Source of the DNA: JBOGJG01 sp050747825
Lineage (GTDB): Bacteria > Acidobacteriota > UBA6911 > RPQK01 > JBOGJG01
DNA length: 55,821 bases
Direction: 5' to 3'
NCBI GenBank assembly: GCA_050747825.1
Contig: JBOGJG010000305.1
Coordinates: forward strand, 1-55,821
The position numbers and the translations under genes are program-made. Shown piece by piece: positions 8,057-16,993 of the stretch. The notes below the pieces were generated by a model. That model was not told the origin of the DNA. It saw only the letters and a list, made by a program, of their open reading frames with translations, and did not search any database. Numbering within the stretch: the stretch's first letter is position 1; each line of letters begins with the position of its first letter.

Positions 8057-8572
8057 ATGAACCACCCGGGCAGGTCCAGCATTCCTGTATTGGTCGAGAT
8101 TCCCAAGGGAAGCCGAAACAAGTATGAATATGATCAGCAGAAAAAAGTGCTCAGATTTGACAGGATGCTTTTTTCTGCCGTTCATTATCCCAGCGACTAC
8201 GGCTTCATTCCGGACACGCTGGCGCAGGACGGCGATCCCCTGGACGCGCTGGTCCTGGTCTGGGAGCCCACCTTTCCCGGATGCCTGATCGAAGCCTATC
8301 CGGTTGGTCTGTTCAAGATGTGGGACGAAAAGGGACCTGACGAGAAGATCCTGTGCGTCCCGGTGGCTGACCCGCTTTGGAACCATATCCACAGTTTGTC
8401 TGAAGTGCCTCCCCATCTTCTCAAAGAGATCGAGCATTTCTTCTCCATCTATAAGGACCTGGAGGAGAAGAAAACCGGAGTGGAGGGTTGGGAAGAGAAG
8501 GAACATGCCTTCGAGATCATTAAGGAAGCTCAAGCCCGCTTTCAGGAGAAGCAACACAGGAGAGACAAATGA
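8057..8572 (+). CDS. ppa: Inorganic pyrophosphatase (family I)
   Basis: 171 residues, the typical length of bacterial family I soluble pyrophosphatase, which hydrolyses PPi to phosphate and drives biosynthesis. VEIPKGSRNKYEYD binds substrate near the N-terminus, HYPSDYGFIPDTLAQDGDPL carries the metal-binding aspartates (signature DGDPLDALVL), and WEEKEHAFEIIKEA is the C-terminal helix. It starts a two-gene unit with fumC, overlapping by 4 nt (ATGA). Confidence 0.96.
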   Translation: MNHPGRSSIPVLVEIPKGSRNKYEYDQQKKVLRFDRMLFSAVHYPSDYGFIPDTLAQDGDPLDALVLVWEPTFPGCLIEAYPVGLFKMWDEKGPDEKILCVPVADPLWNHIHSLSEVPPHLLKEIEHFFSIYKDLEEKKTGVEGWEEKEHAFEIIKEAQARFQEKQHRRDK

Positions 8573-9948
8573 GCGAATACCGCACTGAAAAGGATTCCAT
8601 GGGAGAGATGCAGGTTCCCGCCGGCAGCTATTACGGGGCCCAGACACAGCGGGCAGTCTTGAATTTTCCGATCAGCGGCCTGCGCGTCCCCCGTCCCTTC
8701 ATCAGAGCCATGGGTCTGATCAAGAAGGCGGCGGCGGGGGTCAATCGGGATCTGGGCGAGCTGGACCCGGTGACTGCACAGGCGATCGTCCAGGCGGCCG
8801 ATGAGGTCATTCAGGGGCGGCTTGACGATCAGTTCGTCGTGGATATTTTTCAGACCGGTTCGGGCACGTCCACCAACATGAACACCAACGAGGTGATAGC
8901 CAATCGGGCGATCGAAATCAAGGGCGGGAAAACCGGCAGCAAGGAAATCCATCCCAATGATCACGTCAACCGCGGCCAGTCCAGCAACGACGTCATTCCC
9001 ACGGCCATTCACGTGGCGGTCCTCGAGGAACTCGAGAAGCGCTTGCTGCCGGCTCTGGAACACCTGCATGGAGCATTGGACCGCAAGAGCCGCGAGTTCG
9101 ACGATATCGTCAAGATCGGCCGGACGCACCTGCAGGACGCCGTCCCGATCCGACTAGGGCAGGAGTTCTCGGCCTTTGCTTCCATGATGGCCCACGCCCA
9201 GGCTCGAATCGCAACGCTGGGGCCCCATCTTTCGGAGCTGGCCCTGGGCGGCACAGCCGTAGGCACCGGGCTGAACGCTCATCCCGAATTTGCGGATCGC
9301 GTTATCGCCCGCTTGTCCGAGTGGACCGGTATCTCGTTCCGGGGTGCTGAAAATCGGTTTGAAGCCCTCTGCGCCCGGGACGCCTGTGTTGAAACCAGCG
9401 GCATGCTCAAGACGATTGCCTGCAGCCTCATGAAGATTGCCAACGACCTGCGCTGGCTGGGATCGGGTCCGCGCACGGGCATAGGCGAGATTCTGCTGCC
9501 GTCCGTCCAGCCGGGAAGCTCTATGATGCCAGGCAAAGTCAATCCGGTCATTCCTGAAGCTGTGACCATGGTTGCCGCTCAGGTGATCGGGAATGATGCC
9601 GCCATAACGGTGGCGGGACAGTCAGGCAATTTCCAACTGAACGTGATGCAACCGCTGATCGCGCACAATCTGCTGCACTCGATCGAGTTGCTCGCCAACG
9701 GCTGTCGTGTGTTGGCAGACAAATGCGTGGACGGGATCGAGGCCGATCGCCGGCGCTGCGAAGAGATGGTGGAGCGCTCGCTGGCCATGGTCACGTCGCT
9801 GGCGCCCGAGATCGGCTACGATCAAGCCGCCGCCATCGCCCAGGAGGCCTATGAGTCGGGGCGGACGGTCAGGGAGGTGGCCACTGAACTGGGTGTTCTC
9901 TCTGAGGAGCAGTTGAAGCAACTGCTTGATCCGAGAGCGATGACATAG
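8569..9948 (+). CDS. fumC: Class II fumarate hydratase
   Basis: 459 residues; interconverts fumarate and malate in the citric acid cycle, iron-independent. Motifs: TGSGTSTNMNTNEVIANRA, HPNDHVNRGQSSNDVIPTA, GRTHLQDAVPIRLGQEF and the superfamily signature GSSMMPGKVNP with the catalytic serine loop. The start overlaps ppa by 4 nt, so translation is coupled. The stop codon is the first three bases of a 17-bp inverted repeat shared with the convergent ABC permease gene. Confidence 0.96.
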   Translation: MSEYRTEKDSMGEMQVPAGSYYGAQTQRAVLNFPISGLRVPRPFIRAMGLIKKAAAGVNRDLGELDPVTAQAIVQAADEVIQGRLDDQFVVDIFQTGSGTSTNMNTNEVIANRAIEIKGGKTGSKEIHPNDHVNRGQSSNDVIPTAIHVAVLEELEKRLLPALEHLHGALDRKSREFDDIVKIGRTHLQDAVPIRLGQEFSAFASMMAHAQARIATLGPHLSELALGGTAVGTGLNAHPEFADRVIARLSEWTGISFRGAENRFEALCARDACVETSGMLKTIACSLMKIANDLRWLGSGPRTGIGEILLPSVQPGSSMMPGKVNPVIPEAVTMVAAQVIGNDAAITVAGQSGNFQLNVMQPLIAHNLLHSIELLANGCRVLADKCVDGIEADRRRCEEMVERSLAMVTSLAPEIGYDQAAAIAQEAYESGRTVREVATELGVLSEEQLKQLLDPRAMT

Positions 9949-10003
9949 TTCCAAGTTCCAAGTTTCAAGTTCAAACAAGGGAGAGGCTTGGAACTTGGAA
10001 CTA
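9946..10003. repeat. 17-bp perfect inverted repeat built from AGTTCCA heptamers between convergent genes
   Basis: Left arm 9946-9962 and right arm 9987-10003 are exact reverse complements (TAGTTCCAAGTTCCAAG and its complement). The outermost three bases of each arm are the stop codons of fumC and of the ABC permease. The left side is a run of four near-identical heptamers (AGTTCCA, AGTTCCA, AGTTTCA, AGTTCAA). It can form a strong hairpin in both transcripts and may act as a bidirectional terminator or 3' stabiliser, although no U-run follows. Confidence 0.8.
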
Positions 10004-12574
10004 TCTCAACACTTCCATCAGAGGCAGCCGGTAGCTTCCGCGGCTGTTCAAGAATCCGACGAGCACGGTCAGGCCGATCAAAGCCAGAAAGGCGACGACC
10101 ACGGGCAAAAGCGAAAACGTAAAGTCGATCTCGAAGATAAAGTAAGCCAGAGCCCAACTGGCAGCGAAAGAGAGCACCAGCCCAGTCAAGGCGGCCAGGG
10201 ATCCGAGGAAGGCATACTCGATCACCATGATCCTGATGATTTGAGCCCGCCTGGCCCCCAGCGTCCTTAGCAGCACCATTTCCTTCATTCGCTGATAACG
10301 TCCGGTCATAATCGCGCCGGCCAGGACGATCATTCCAGTGAGGATGCTGAACAGGGTCATAAAGCGAACGACGAAGGACACTTTATTTAAAATTCCATCG
10401 ATCGTGTTGATGACCAGGGTCAAGTCGATGGTTGAGATATTTGGGAATCGCCTCACCACTTCTCGCTGTACTTCGGCCGACTTGGCCGTGGTTTCGATGC
10501 GGGCTACCAGAACATGGAACTGAGGAGCCGCCTCCAGGGCTCCGGCGGGAAACACTACGAAGAAGTTGGGTTGGAAGCGCCGCCAGTCGATCTCGCGGAT
10601 ACTGGCTACTCGGGTCGTGACCGGGATCCCCTGGACGTCGAAGACCAGCCGGTCTCCTATGGAAACCTGCAACGAATCCGCAACCCGGTCGGCAATTGAG
10701 ACCGGGACATCGTCGTCGATGGATTCTACGCGGCTCTCCCACCTGCCTGCGATCAGCTTCTCGGTATCAATAAGATGATCGCGGTAGGTCGAACGGTATT
10801 CCCGCATGAGCGCCCACCGGGAGGGCCTGCGATCATTCTCCCGTCTTTGATCCCCATCCTCCAATCCATCGTTCTCCTCGCGAGTCTGCCGGCGGATCTC
10901 CTGGGCCGTCTCACCGTTGATTGAAGTCAGGCGCATTGTGACGATCGGGACTTCCTGAAGCACGGGGACTCCCAGCGACTCAACGATTGCCCTGACTTCC
11001 TCCCTCTGATCGGTCTGGATATCGAAAAGGACCAGGTTAGGTTTACTCCCTGCATCTACGAAGGAAACTTCCTTCAGTAGAGAGTCGTGGACCAGATAAA
11101 GGGTAACGATCATGAAGGTACCCAGTCCCAGCGAGATCACCAGCAGGACAGTTTGATTATGCGGGCGATACAGATTGGCCAATCCCTGCCGCCAGACGTA
11201 AGGCCAGGAAGCCGGAAAAAATTTTCGGACTACCAGCATGATCAGTTTGGCGACGGCGGCCAACAAGCCGAAGATTGCCAGCAGTCCGGCAAAAAACCAG
11301 GCGGCCTCAATCCAGTCGCGAGTCCGCTCCAGGGCAAAAGCGAAGACGGCCGCGGCCAGAAGCAGATAAATAAAACGCCGCCAGGGATCGGGGCCGATCG
11401 AGACGTTCTCCTCGTAATCCGTTCGAAAAGTCAGAAGAGGCGAAATCTTCCGAATCAACAATAGAGGAAGCAGCGCAAAGGCCAGGGTGATCCCCAGTCC
11501 AAGCCCGATCCCTTCCGCGACGGAGACCCAGGGAACCGCCGTGGGAACGGCCACCGGCAGAAAGTCTCCCAGGACAACCGGCAGCAGGCCCTGAAGAGCG
11601 ACTCCAGCCAGAGTGCCGGCGAGAGCGCCCGCAAGACCGATCGTCGCCGCCTGGGCCAGGTAAATACTGAAGGCCTGTCTGGAAGTGGCTCCCAGGCAGC
11701 GCAGAATGGCGATTGTGCCGAGCCTCTGCTTGATATACATATGAATGGCACTGGCGATTCCGATTCCCGCCAGAATCAGAGCCATGAATCCCACCAGGCT
11801 CAGGAAGCGATAGAGATTATCCAGGGAGCGGCCCAGGTCCTCCTTGCGCTCTTCAACCGTATCGATGTCAAGGCGATACTCTTCGCGATGAGGCTCCAGT
11901 TGCTCCAGCGCTTCTTCGATCACGACCCCTTCTGGCAGCTTCAGGTAGGTGTGATAGTCAATGCGGCTGCCCATCTGAACGAGGCCGGTTTCCTCCAGAA
12001 AGCGTCGCGGAATGTATACGCGCGGCGACACAAAGGTGGAGGTGGGAGATTCTCCCGGAATGTTCTTAAGCCTTCCGGCAATTCGAAAAGTGAGCGATCC
12101 AATTCGGATCGGATCGCCCACACGCGCGTGAAACTGCAGCATCAAGGCATCATCAACCAGTGCCTGACGGCCGTTTTGGTAGGAATGCGCCGCGCCCGCC
12201 GGTTCGGTCTCCAGAATCCCGTAATAGGGGAAGTCGCCTTCGATGGCGCGGATCTGCACCAGGCGAGTGCCGCCATCCTTCGGAAAGTAAGCCATGGAAG
12301 AGAAGCGGGCTTCGTGCGATTGCAGGGGAGTAATGGAATCGAGGAGCTGCCGGGTTTCCGGGCTGAGCGGCTGGTTTCCATCCAGCATCAGATCGGCTCC
12401 CAGCAGAGTACGCGCCTGGCTGTCCACCGAAATTCTCAGATTATGGCCAAAGGAGCCGATGGCGACCAGGGCGGTCACACCGATCATAATGGAGAGCGTG
12501 AAGACCAGCAGACGTTTGCGGGCAGATCTGCTGTCCCTCCAGGCCATCTTTACTATCCAGGGGACGAGTTTCAC
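10001..12574 (-). CDS. FtsX-like ABC transporter permease (YbbP type)
   Basis: 857 residues. Large two-module permease of the FtsX/MacB class: a first transmembrane helix near residues 22-45, a long periplasmic domain, helices near 255-380, a second set near 405-490, another periplasmic domain (about 500-720) and three C-terminal helices. This is the architecture of YbbP-like permeases that work with a YbbA/LolD-type ATPase, thought to move lipids or hydrophobic substances from the inner membrane. It overlaps the ATPase gene by 4 nt. A charged insert around residues 580-600 lies in the second periplasmic domain. Substrate unknown. Confidence 0.88.
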   Translation of the reverse strand: MKLVPWIVKMAWRDSRSARKRLLVFTLSIMIGVTALVAIGSFGHNLRISVDSQARTLLGADLMLDGNQPLSPETRQLLDSITPLQSHEARFSSMAYFPKDGGTRLVQIRAIEGDFPYYGILETEPAGAAHSYQNGRQALVDDALMLQFHARVGDPIRIGSLTFRIAGRLKNIPGESPTSTFVSPRVYIPRRFLEETGLVQMGSRIDYHTYLKLPEGVVIEEALEQLEPHREEYRLDIDTVEERKEDLGRSLDNLYRFLSLVGFMALILAGIGIASAIHMYIKQRLGTIAILRCLGATSRQAFSIYLAQAATIGLAGALAGTLAGVALQGLLPVVLGDFLPVAVPTAVPWVSVAEGIGLGLGITLAFALLPLLLIRKISPLLTFRTDYEENVSIGPDPWRRFIYLLLAAAVFAFALERTRDWIEAAWFFAGLLAIFGLLAAVAKLIMLVVRKFFPASWPYVWRQGLANLYRPHNQTVLLVISLGLGTFMIVTLYLVHDSLLKEVSFVDAGSKPNLVLFDIQTDQREEVRAIVESLGVPVLQEVPIVTMRLTSINGETAQEIRRQTREENDGLEDGDQRRENDRRPSRWALMREYRSTYRDHLIDTEKLIAGRWESRVESIDDDVPVSIADRVADSLQVSIGDRLVFDVQGIPVTTRVASIREIDWRRFQPNFFVVFPAGALEAAPQFHVLVARIETTAKSAEVQREVVRRFPNISTIDLTLVINTIDGILNKVSFVVRFMTLFSILTGMIVLAGAIMTGRYQRMKEMVLLRTLGARRAQIIRIMVIEYAFLGSLAALTGLVLSFAASWALAYFIFEIDFTFSLLPVVVAFLALIGLTVLVGFLNSRGSYRLPLMEVLR

Positions 12575-13239
12575 GAGTCGATCCTGCCCCTTCTCAGCCG
12601 GATGATTCTGTGCGTCTCCCCAGCCAGCTCAAGGTCATGCGTCACCAGGATCAAGGTGGTTCCCGCAACACGGTTGAGCTGGAACAGGAGTCCCGTGATT
12701 TTGTGACTGGACTCATCGTCCAGATTGCCCGTAGGCTCGTCAGCAAAGAGAATACGCGGACGGGTGACGAAAGCCCGCGCCATCGCCACTCGCTGCTGCT
12801 CACCTCCGGAAAGCTGGAGGGGATAATGCTGCACGCGATCCAGAAGATCGACGCCGGCCAATAGCTCCAGGGCCCGATCCCGAGCGTGGTTTCTACCGCG
12901 CAGTTCCAGGGGGACCATCACATTTTCCAGGGCGGTCAGGGTTGGAATCAGTTGAAAGGTCTGAAATACGAAGCCGACTTGCTCGTTGCGCATTCGGGCG
13001 CGCTCATCCTCGTCCAGGGCGTTCAGATCCACCCCATTAAGAAAGACATTGCCTTCGCTGGGGCGGTCCAGACCCGCGCACAGACTCAGCAGCGTGGTCT
13101 TGCCGCTGCCGGAGGGACCCACAATCGCGCAGGTGGCTCCCTCCTCGACTGAGAAAGAAACATCTTTCAGGACAGTCAGGTTCTCTTGTCCGCTCTGGTA
13201 GGTTTTGGTCAGATTTTGAACTTCCAGCACAGTACTCAT
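12571..13239 (-). CDS. ABC transporter ATP-binding protein (YbbA/LolD type)
   Basis: 222 residues from ATG 13239, preceded by GGATGGGAAG as ribosome-binding site. An upstream in-frame ATG at 13302 lies beyond the start of the divergent esterase gene and is unlikely. Walker A GPSGSGKTT, Q-loop VFQTFQLIP, signature LSGGEQQRVAMARA and Walker B ILFADEPTGNLD are complete. It energises the FtsX-like permease encoded immediately downstream. In E. coli the homologous ybbA-ybbP pair is also divergent from tesA, so the arrangement here is a conserved neighbourhood. Confidence 0.93.
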   Translation of the reverse strand: MSTVLEVQNLTKTYQSGQENLTVLKDVSFSVEEGATCAIVGPSGSGKTTLLSLCAGLDRPSEGNVFLNGVDLNALDEDERARMRNEQVGFVFQTFQLIPTLTALENVMVPLELRGRNHARDRALELLAGVDLLDRVQHYPLQLSGGEQQRVAMARAFVTRPRILFADEPTGNLDDESSHKITGLLFQLNRVAGTTLILVTHDLELAGETHRIIRLRRGRIDS

Positions 13240-13266
13240 GGGCAACTTCCCATCCGGCAAAGGCTC

Positions 13267-13273
13267 TATCATA
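13267..13273. promoter_or_regulatory. Back-to-back -10-like hexamers in the esterase/ABC divergent region
   Basis: TATCAT on the plus strand (13267-13272) ends 9 nt before the esterase start at 13282. The overlapping TATGAT on the minus strand (13268-13273) lies 28 nt before the ATPase start. With only 42 nt between the genes, both promoters must be here or inside the coding regions. Confidence 0.35.
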
Positions 13274-13281
13274 ATACGAGA

Positions 13282-13929
13282 ATGAGAATGAAGACGCTTC
13301 ACCTGCTGCTGCCTTTTTTGCTAACGGCTACCCTCTTTGCCTGGAGTGCTCCCCGGAATGATAAAGCGCATTCGGACACGATTCTGTTTTTGGGCGACAG
13401 CTTGACGGCCGGCCATGGCCTCTCCGCCGACCAGGCTTATCCTGCCTTGATTCAAGGCAAGATTGATCGCCAGGGCTGGAACTATTCGGTGCTTAACGCC
13501 GGCCTGAGCGGAGACACCAGTGCGGGCGGATTGCGCCGAATCGATTGGCTGCTGCAGCGCAAGATCGATGTCCTCGTCCTGGAACTGGGAGCCAATGATG
13601 GCCTGCGCGGCGTCACAACCGAAGTCACCATGCAGAACCTACAGGCAATCATCGACAAGACGAAACAGAAGTACCCCCAGGTTAAGTTTGTTGTGGCAGG
13701 CATGATGATGCCTCCCAGCATGGGACAGGAATACACCCATCGCTTTCGTTCCATCTTTCCGAAGCTCGCCGAAAAAAATGCTGCGGCCCTGATCCCCTTT
13801 CTTCTGCAGGGAGTGGCGGGGCAACGCGAACTCAACCTTCCTGACGGCATTCACCCCACTGCCGAAGGACACCGAATCATTGCCGAGAACGTCTGGAAGG
13901 TGCTCAAGCCCTTACTCGATCAAGAGTAA
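13282..13929 (+). CDS. tesA: GDSL esterase / lysophospholipase (TesA type)
   Basis: 215 residues with an N-terminal signal sequence (KTLHLLLPFLLTATLFAWSA), so probably periplasmic. SGNH hydrolase blocks are clear: FLGDSLTAGHGLS with the catalytic serine, NAGLSGDTSAGG, LGANDGLRG and DGIHPTAEGH with the Asp-His pair. Members hydrolyse acyl-CoA, lysophospholipids or aryl esters. Start at 13282 or the second ATG at 13288; neither has a Shine-Dalgarno sequence. It is divergent from the YbbAP-type exporter, as in proteobacteria, which suggests a lipid-related link. Its 3' end overlaps the convergent chelatase gene by 26 nt. Confidence 0.92.
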   Translation: MRMKTLHLLLPFLLTATLFAWSAPRNDKAHSDTILFLGDSLTAGHGLSADQAYPALIQGKIDRQGWNYSVLNAGLSGDTSAGGLRRIDWLLQRKIDVLVLELGANDGLRGVTTEVTMQNLQAIIDKTKQKYPQVKFVVAGMMMPPSMGQEYTHRFRSIFPKLAEKNAAALIPFLLQGVAGQRELNLPDGIHPTAEGHRIIAENVWKVLKPLLDQE

Positions 13930-15274
13930 GAGAGAGCCACCAGTTGCACGGTTCCCCGCAGGGAATCCGGGCCGGGTTTGTGCGACCGTAAAACCAGGTG
14001 GCGTGACGGACACAACTCCCGCAAATGTGCTCGACGGCTCCTCTCTGCGCTTCCAACGGAAGTCCGAGCAACTCACGATACATTCCGGTCTGGCGATTGA
14101 CAGTATCGCTGAGCGTTGAAGCGCTGAACTCTCCACGCCTGCAGGCGGCCCAATCGGCGACGGCTCCAGGGTAGACCGTTTCAACCACGGCGTGAAGCAT
14201 CTCCGGCTCGGTTACACCGACGCGCCAGCCTGACGGCAAATCCGTCGAGGTGGCCAGGGGACGGAAGGGATTCTCGCGGACTCTGGCCCGTAAAACGCCC
14301 GGATCGGTTATTTCCTGCGCCTCTCCCGCATCCTTTTCCCTACTCATGGGACACACGTCCGTGGGTGTCAGCAGAAGCTGTCCAAAGGGCAGGGAACCGG
14401 CCTCGTGTACGGCAGCAATCAGCTCATCCCTACCTTGAGCGGGAAAGCAGGTCCATCTGGAGCCGCTCGCAGGGCCAGCCGGAGCCGGGACGGATTGGAC
14501 CAACGCGGCGCCGGCCTCTCGCGCCAACGCCAGCACGGCCTGGACCAGATCTTCTTCGATGCCCACGGGGGGAGTGTAGTAGACCATTCTCCCCTGCACT
14601 TTGGCTCCCTTCACCTGCTCCAGCCGCTCTAGGACAGGCAGGGAGAGCGCCTTCGGCACGTCTTCACTCGTGTGCGACCCCAGGGCCAGAAAATAGGGCA
14701 CGGCTACCAAGTTGGGAGCGGATGTGAGCCGGTAGACCTCGCCCACTTCGGGAGAATCATCCAGGTAAACCGCCACGACCTCAGCCACCAATGCTTTCCT
14801 GCGCAGGGTTTGCGCCTGCGCTTCGGCCGCCGCGCGGCTTTCGGGATTACGGCGGGTGCCGTGCCCAATCAGCGCCACCGCGGTCTGGCCGGGCTCGGCG
14901 CCGGACTGGCGCAAGGCTTCCCGCACGCGGCGGGCCACGATCTCCGACAGGTGGGGATGCTCGCTCAAAGTAGGGGTGTACCTGATCGTCCGTCCGTCCC
15001 GCCTGGTCATCCCCCCCGTGAGCCCCATCTCAGAGGGGATGACGGTCTGAGTGAAATACCCTTGAGCTGTAAACAGAGGAACCACGGCAATATCGTGAGC
15101 GCTCAGGGTCTCGAGCACCCAGTGAAGGGATGGCATTTCCTTCACGAAGGCGGCCGTCACCTCACCGGCTGCACCCATTTCTCGCAAAGTGTCCACATGC
15201 CGCCAAACCAGTCCGGCGGTGCGCGGACTGATATGTGACCCGTGTCCGACCAGGACCAGCGCGCTCTTGCTCAT
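13904..15274 (-). CDS. CbiX-type sirohydrochlorin chelatase with C-terminal iron-sulfur domain (DR2241-like)
   Basis: 456 residues. The first 120 residues (ALVLVGHGSHISPRT, ending in the IPSEMGL region) and residues about 130-245 (AVALIGHGTRRNPESR, VAVYLDDSPEV) are two CbiX/CbiK-like chelatase modules. The remainder matches the DR2241-like extension and ends with four cysteines in ICGSC...IPCGEPC, the likely [4Fe-4S] ligands. CbiX enzymes insert cobalt (or nickel/iron) into sirohydrochlorin-type tetrapyrroles. It is the last gene behind the CbiMQO metal importer (8-nt gap), so cobalt delivery for cobamide synthesis is plausible; nickel cannot be excluded. Confidence 0.82.
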   Translation of the reverse strand: MSKSALVLVGHGSHISPRTAGLVWRHVDTLREMGAAGEVTAAFVKEMPSLHWVLETLSAHDIAVVPLFTAQGYFTQTVIPSEMGLTGGMTRRDGRTIRYTPTLSEHPHLSEIVARRVREALRQSGAEPGQTAVALIGHGTRRNPESRAAAEAQAQTLRRKALVAEVVAVYLDDSPEVGEVYRLTSAPNLVAVPYFLALGSHTSEDVPKALSLPVLERLEQVKGAKVQGRMVYYTPPVGIEEDLVQAVLALAREAGAALVQSVPAPAGPASGSRWTCFPAQGRDELIAAVHEAGSLPFGQLLLTPTDVCPMSREKDAGEAQEITDPGVLRARVRENPFRPLATSTDLPSGWRVGVTEPEMLHAVVETVYPGAVADWAACRRGEFSASTLSDTVNRQTGMYRELLGLPLEAQRGAVEHICGSCVRHATWFYGRTNPARIPCGEPCNWWLSLTLDRVRA

Positions 15275-15282
15275 CGTGAGCC

Positions 15283-15984
15283 CTACTTCAGTCCCTGAGA
15301 TTCCAAAAGGGCGTGATCGGAAAGGATCAGGCCGGCCGGGCCCTCAGCCACTTTCCGGCCGCGGCAGAGAACGACAATGCGATCACAGAGGTGACCGGCA
15401 AACTCAAGATCGTGGGTAGCGATGATCTGTGTGCCACCTAGTTTTGTTAGAAGACAAAGCAGCTCTTTTCGGCCCCTGGGATCCAGGTTGCTGGTGGGCT
15501 CGTCAAGAACCAGGACTTCCGAATCCATGGATAGAACGGTGGCAATAGCGACTCGCTTTTTTTGTCCGACACTTAGGTGGACGGCGCTCTTTTGCTCCAG
15601 TCCCTGTACTCCCACGGCTGTCAGGCTCCGGAACACGCGGGACGCCACTTCCTCTTCGGCAAGCTGCAGGTTTCTGGGGCCGAAGGCCACATCATCAAAT
15701 ACCGTCGGACAAAAGAGCTGGTCGTCGGGATCTTGAAAGACCAGCCCCACCTTCTGGCGAATACTCTTGAGATTCTTCCTCTTCGTCCCCATGCCGAAGA
15801 TAGTCACATGCCCGTTGCTGCGCAAAATGCCATTGAGGTGAAGCAGGAGAGACGACTTGCCGGCGCCGTTGGGCCCCAGGATAGCGACCTTCTCGCCTTG
15901 GGAGATCACGAGAGATATTTCATCGAGGGCCTGAGTCCCATCGGGATACGAGTAGGAAAGTCCTTTGATTTCAACGACCTTCAT
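15283..15984 (-). CDS. cbiO: Cobalt/nickel ECF transporter ATP-binding protein
   Basis: 233 residues, compact ATPase (A component). Walker A GPNGAGKSS, Q-loop VFQDPDDQLF (the DPDDQLF stretch is characteristic of ECF ATPases), signature LSVGQKKRVAIA and Walker B VLVLDEPTSNLD, followed by the H-loop ATHDLEF. It overlaps the T-component gene by 4 nt (ATGA). A single ATPase gene suggests a homodimer. Confidence 0.92.
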   Translation of the reverse strand: MKVVEIKGLSYSYPDGTQALDEISLVISQGEKVAILGPNGAGKSSLLLHLNGILRSNGHVTIFGMGTKRKNLKSIRQKVGLVFQDPDDQLFCPTVFDDVAFGPRNLQLAEEEVASRVFRSLTAVGVQGLEQKSAVHLSVGQKKRVAIATVLSMDSEVLVLDEPTSNLDPRGRKELLCLLTKLGGTQIIATHDLEFAGHLCDRIVVLCRGRKVAEGPAGLILSDHALLESQGLK

Positions 15985-16991
15985 GGCGCCAGAACTCTCA
16001 CCAGGGAACCCAGGGCCACGCTTCCGGCCAGGAAAATGTAATCGGCGCTTCGCAGGTCTGTTTTCCCCAACCCCATGGCCTGCCCGTCAAAGCCTCTGGC
16101 TACCATGGCTAAATACACCCTCTCGCCCCTCTCATAACTCCTGAGGAAGAGCGTCCCGATCATCTGCCCGATCACCCTTGCGTGCCAAAACCACTGTCCG
16201 CCATAGCATCTGGAATCCCGCGCCCGCCGCATTCGCCCGACCTCATCGGTGAGCACGTAAAAGTAGCGCAGCGAGAAGCCGAGCAGCATGACGAAAACCT
16301 TTGGGATATGGAGCTGCTCGAATCCCTGAAGGAGTTTGGAGAAAGGAGTCGTGGCCATCAGCAGAGCGATCGTCACCACGCCGATCAGCGACTTGACCAG
16401 GACATTCCAGAAGATCAGCCATCCGGCGGCGCCGTTCAGGAAGGGAAGAAAAACGGCTACCATGGCTACAAATGGAACGACCACGAAGGCTCGCCGCAGC
16501 AGATATCCGGCCGGGACTCTTGAGGAGACTGCAAGCCCTGCCAGGATCAACGAATATCCTGCAAAGGCCCCAAATGATCGAGGAGACGTGCTGACGGAAA
16601 TAAAGACCAGAGTAAAAAATGAAATAATCTTGACCCGGGCGTCGAGCCCATGAAGCCAGCCGGTCAGATTGGAAACAGCCGGGACGGAGACCATATGAGT
16701 ATGCGAGAGAGCAGTGGCCAAACCATACACGCTGCCAAATACCATCAGGGTCCCCAGAAGACCTGCCAGAGCCGTGGCGACAGCATTACTTTCGATACCC
16801 GGGAACAGGTAATCGGCAGCGGGCGAAAATCGCCATACCGGCCCACCTTCACCTTGATGCAGGAAGCCATAGTCCTGGGCGACCTTCTCCAATCCATCGG
16901 GAAGAGAGGAACTGAAGGGAGCCGCAAAGATAGCCAGGCAAACTGAAAAAGCGAGAGCGAGGAGAAAGAAAATCCGGCCGCTCCTTGACAT
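15981..16991 (-). CDS. cbiQ: Cobalt/nickel ECF transporter T component with fused PDGLE (CbiN-like) domain
   Basis: About 336 residues from the ATG at 16991, preceded by AGGAG at 8-nt spacing and placed two bases after the cbiM stop; an in-frame ATG at 17036 inside cbiM lacks such a site. The N-terminal part has one helix, the motif SSLPDGLEKVA and a second helix, which is the PDGLE/CbiN-like domain. From about residue 110 a CbiQ domain follows, with the coupling helices MRRARDSRCYGG and ERGERVYLAMVARGF. Fusion of the small N-type subunit to CbiQ replaces a separate cbiN gene, which is absent. Confidence 0.88.
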   Translation of the reverse strand: MSRSGRIFFLLALAFSVCLAIFAAPFSSSLPDGLEKVAQDYGFLHQGEGGPVWRFSPAADYLFPGIESNAVATALAGLLGTLMVFGSVYGLATALSHTHMVSVPAVSNLTGWLHGLDARVKIISFFTLVFISVSTSPRSFGAFAGYSLILAGLAVSSRVPAGYLLRRAFVVVPFVAMVAVFLPFLNGAAGWLIFWNVLVKSLIGVVTIALLMATTPFSKLLQGFEQLHIPKVFVMLLGFSLRYFYVLTDEVGRMRRARDSRCYGGQWFWHARVIGQMIGTLFLRSYERGERVYLAMVARGFDGQAMGLGKTDLRSADYIFLAGSVALGSLVRVLAP

Positions 16992-16993
16992 CC

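Noticed and set aside
11741..12706. Plus-strand open frame of 321 codons
   Set aside because: Antisense to the ABC permease and running into the ATPase gene; not a gene.
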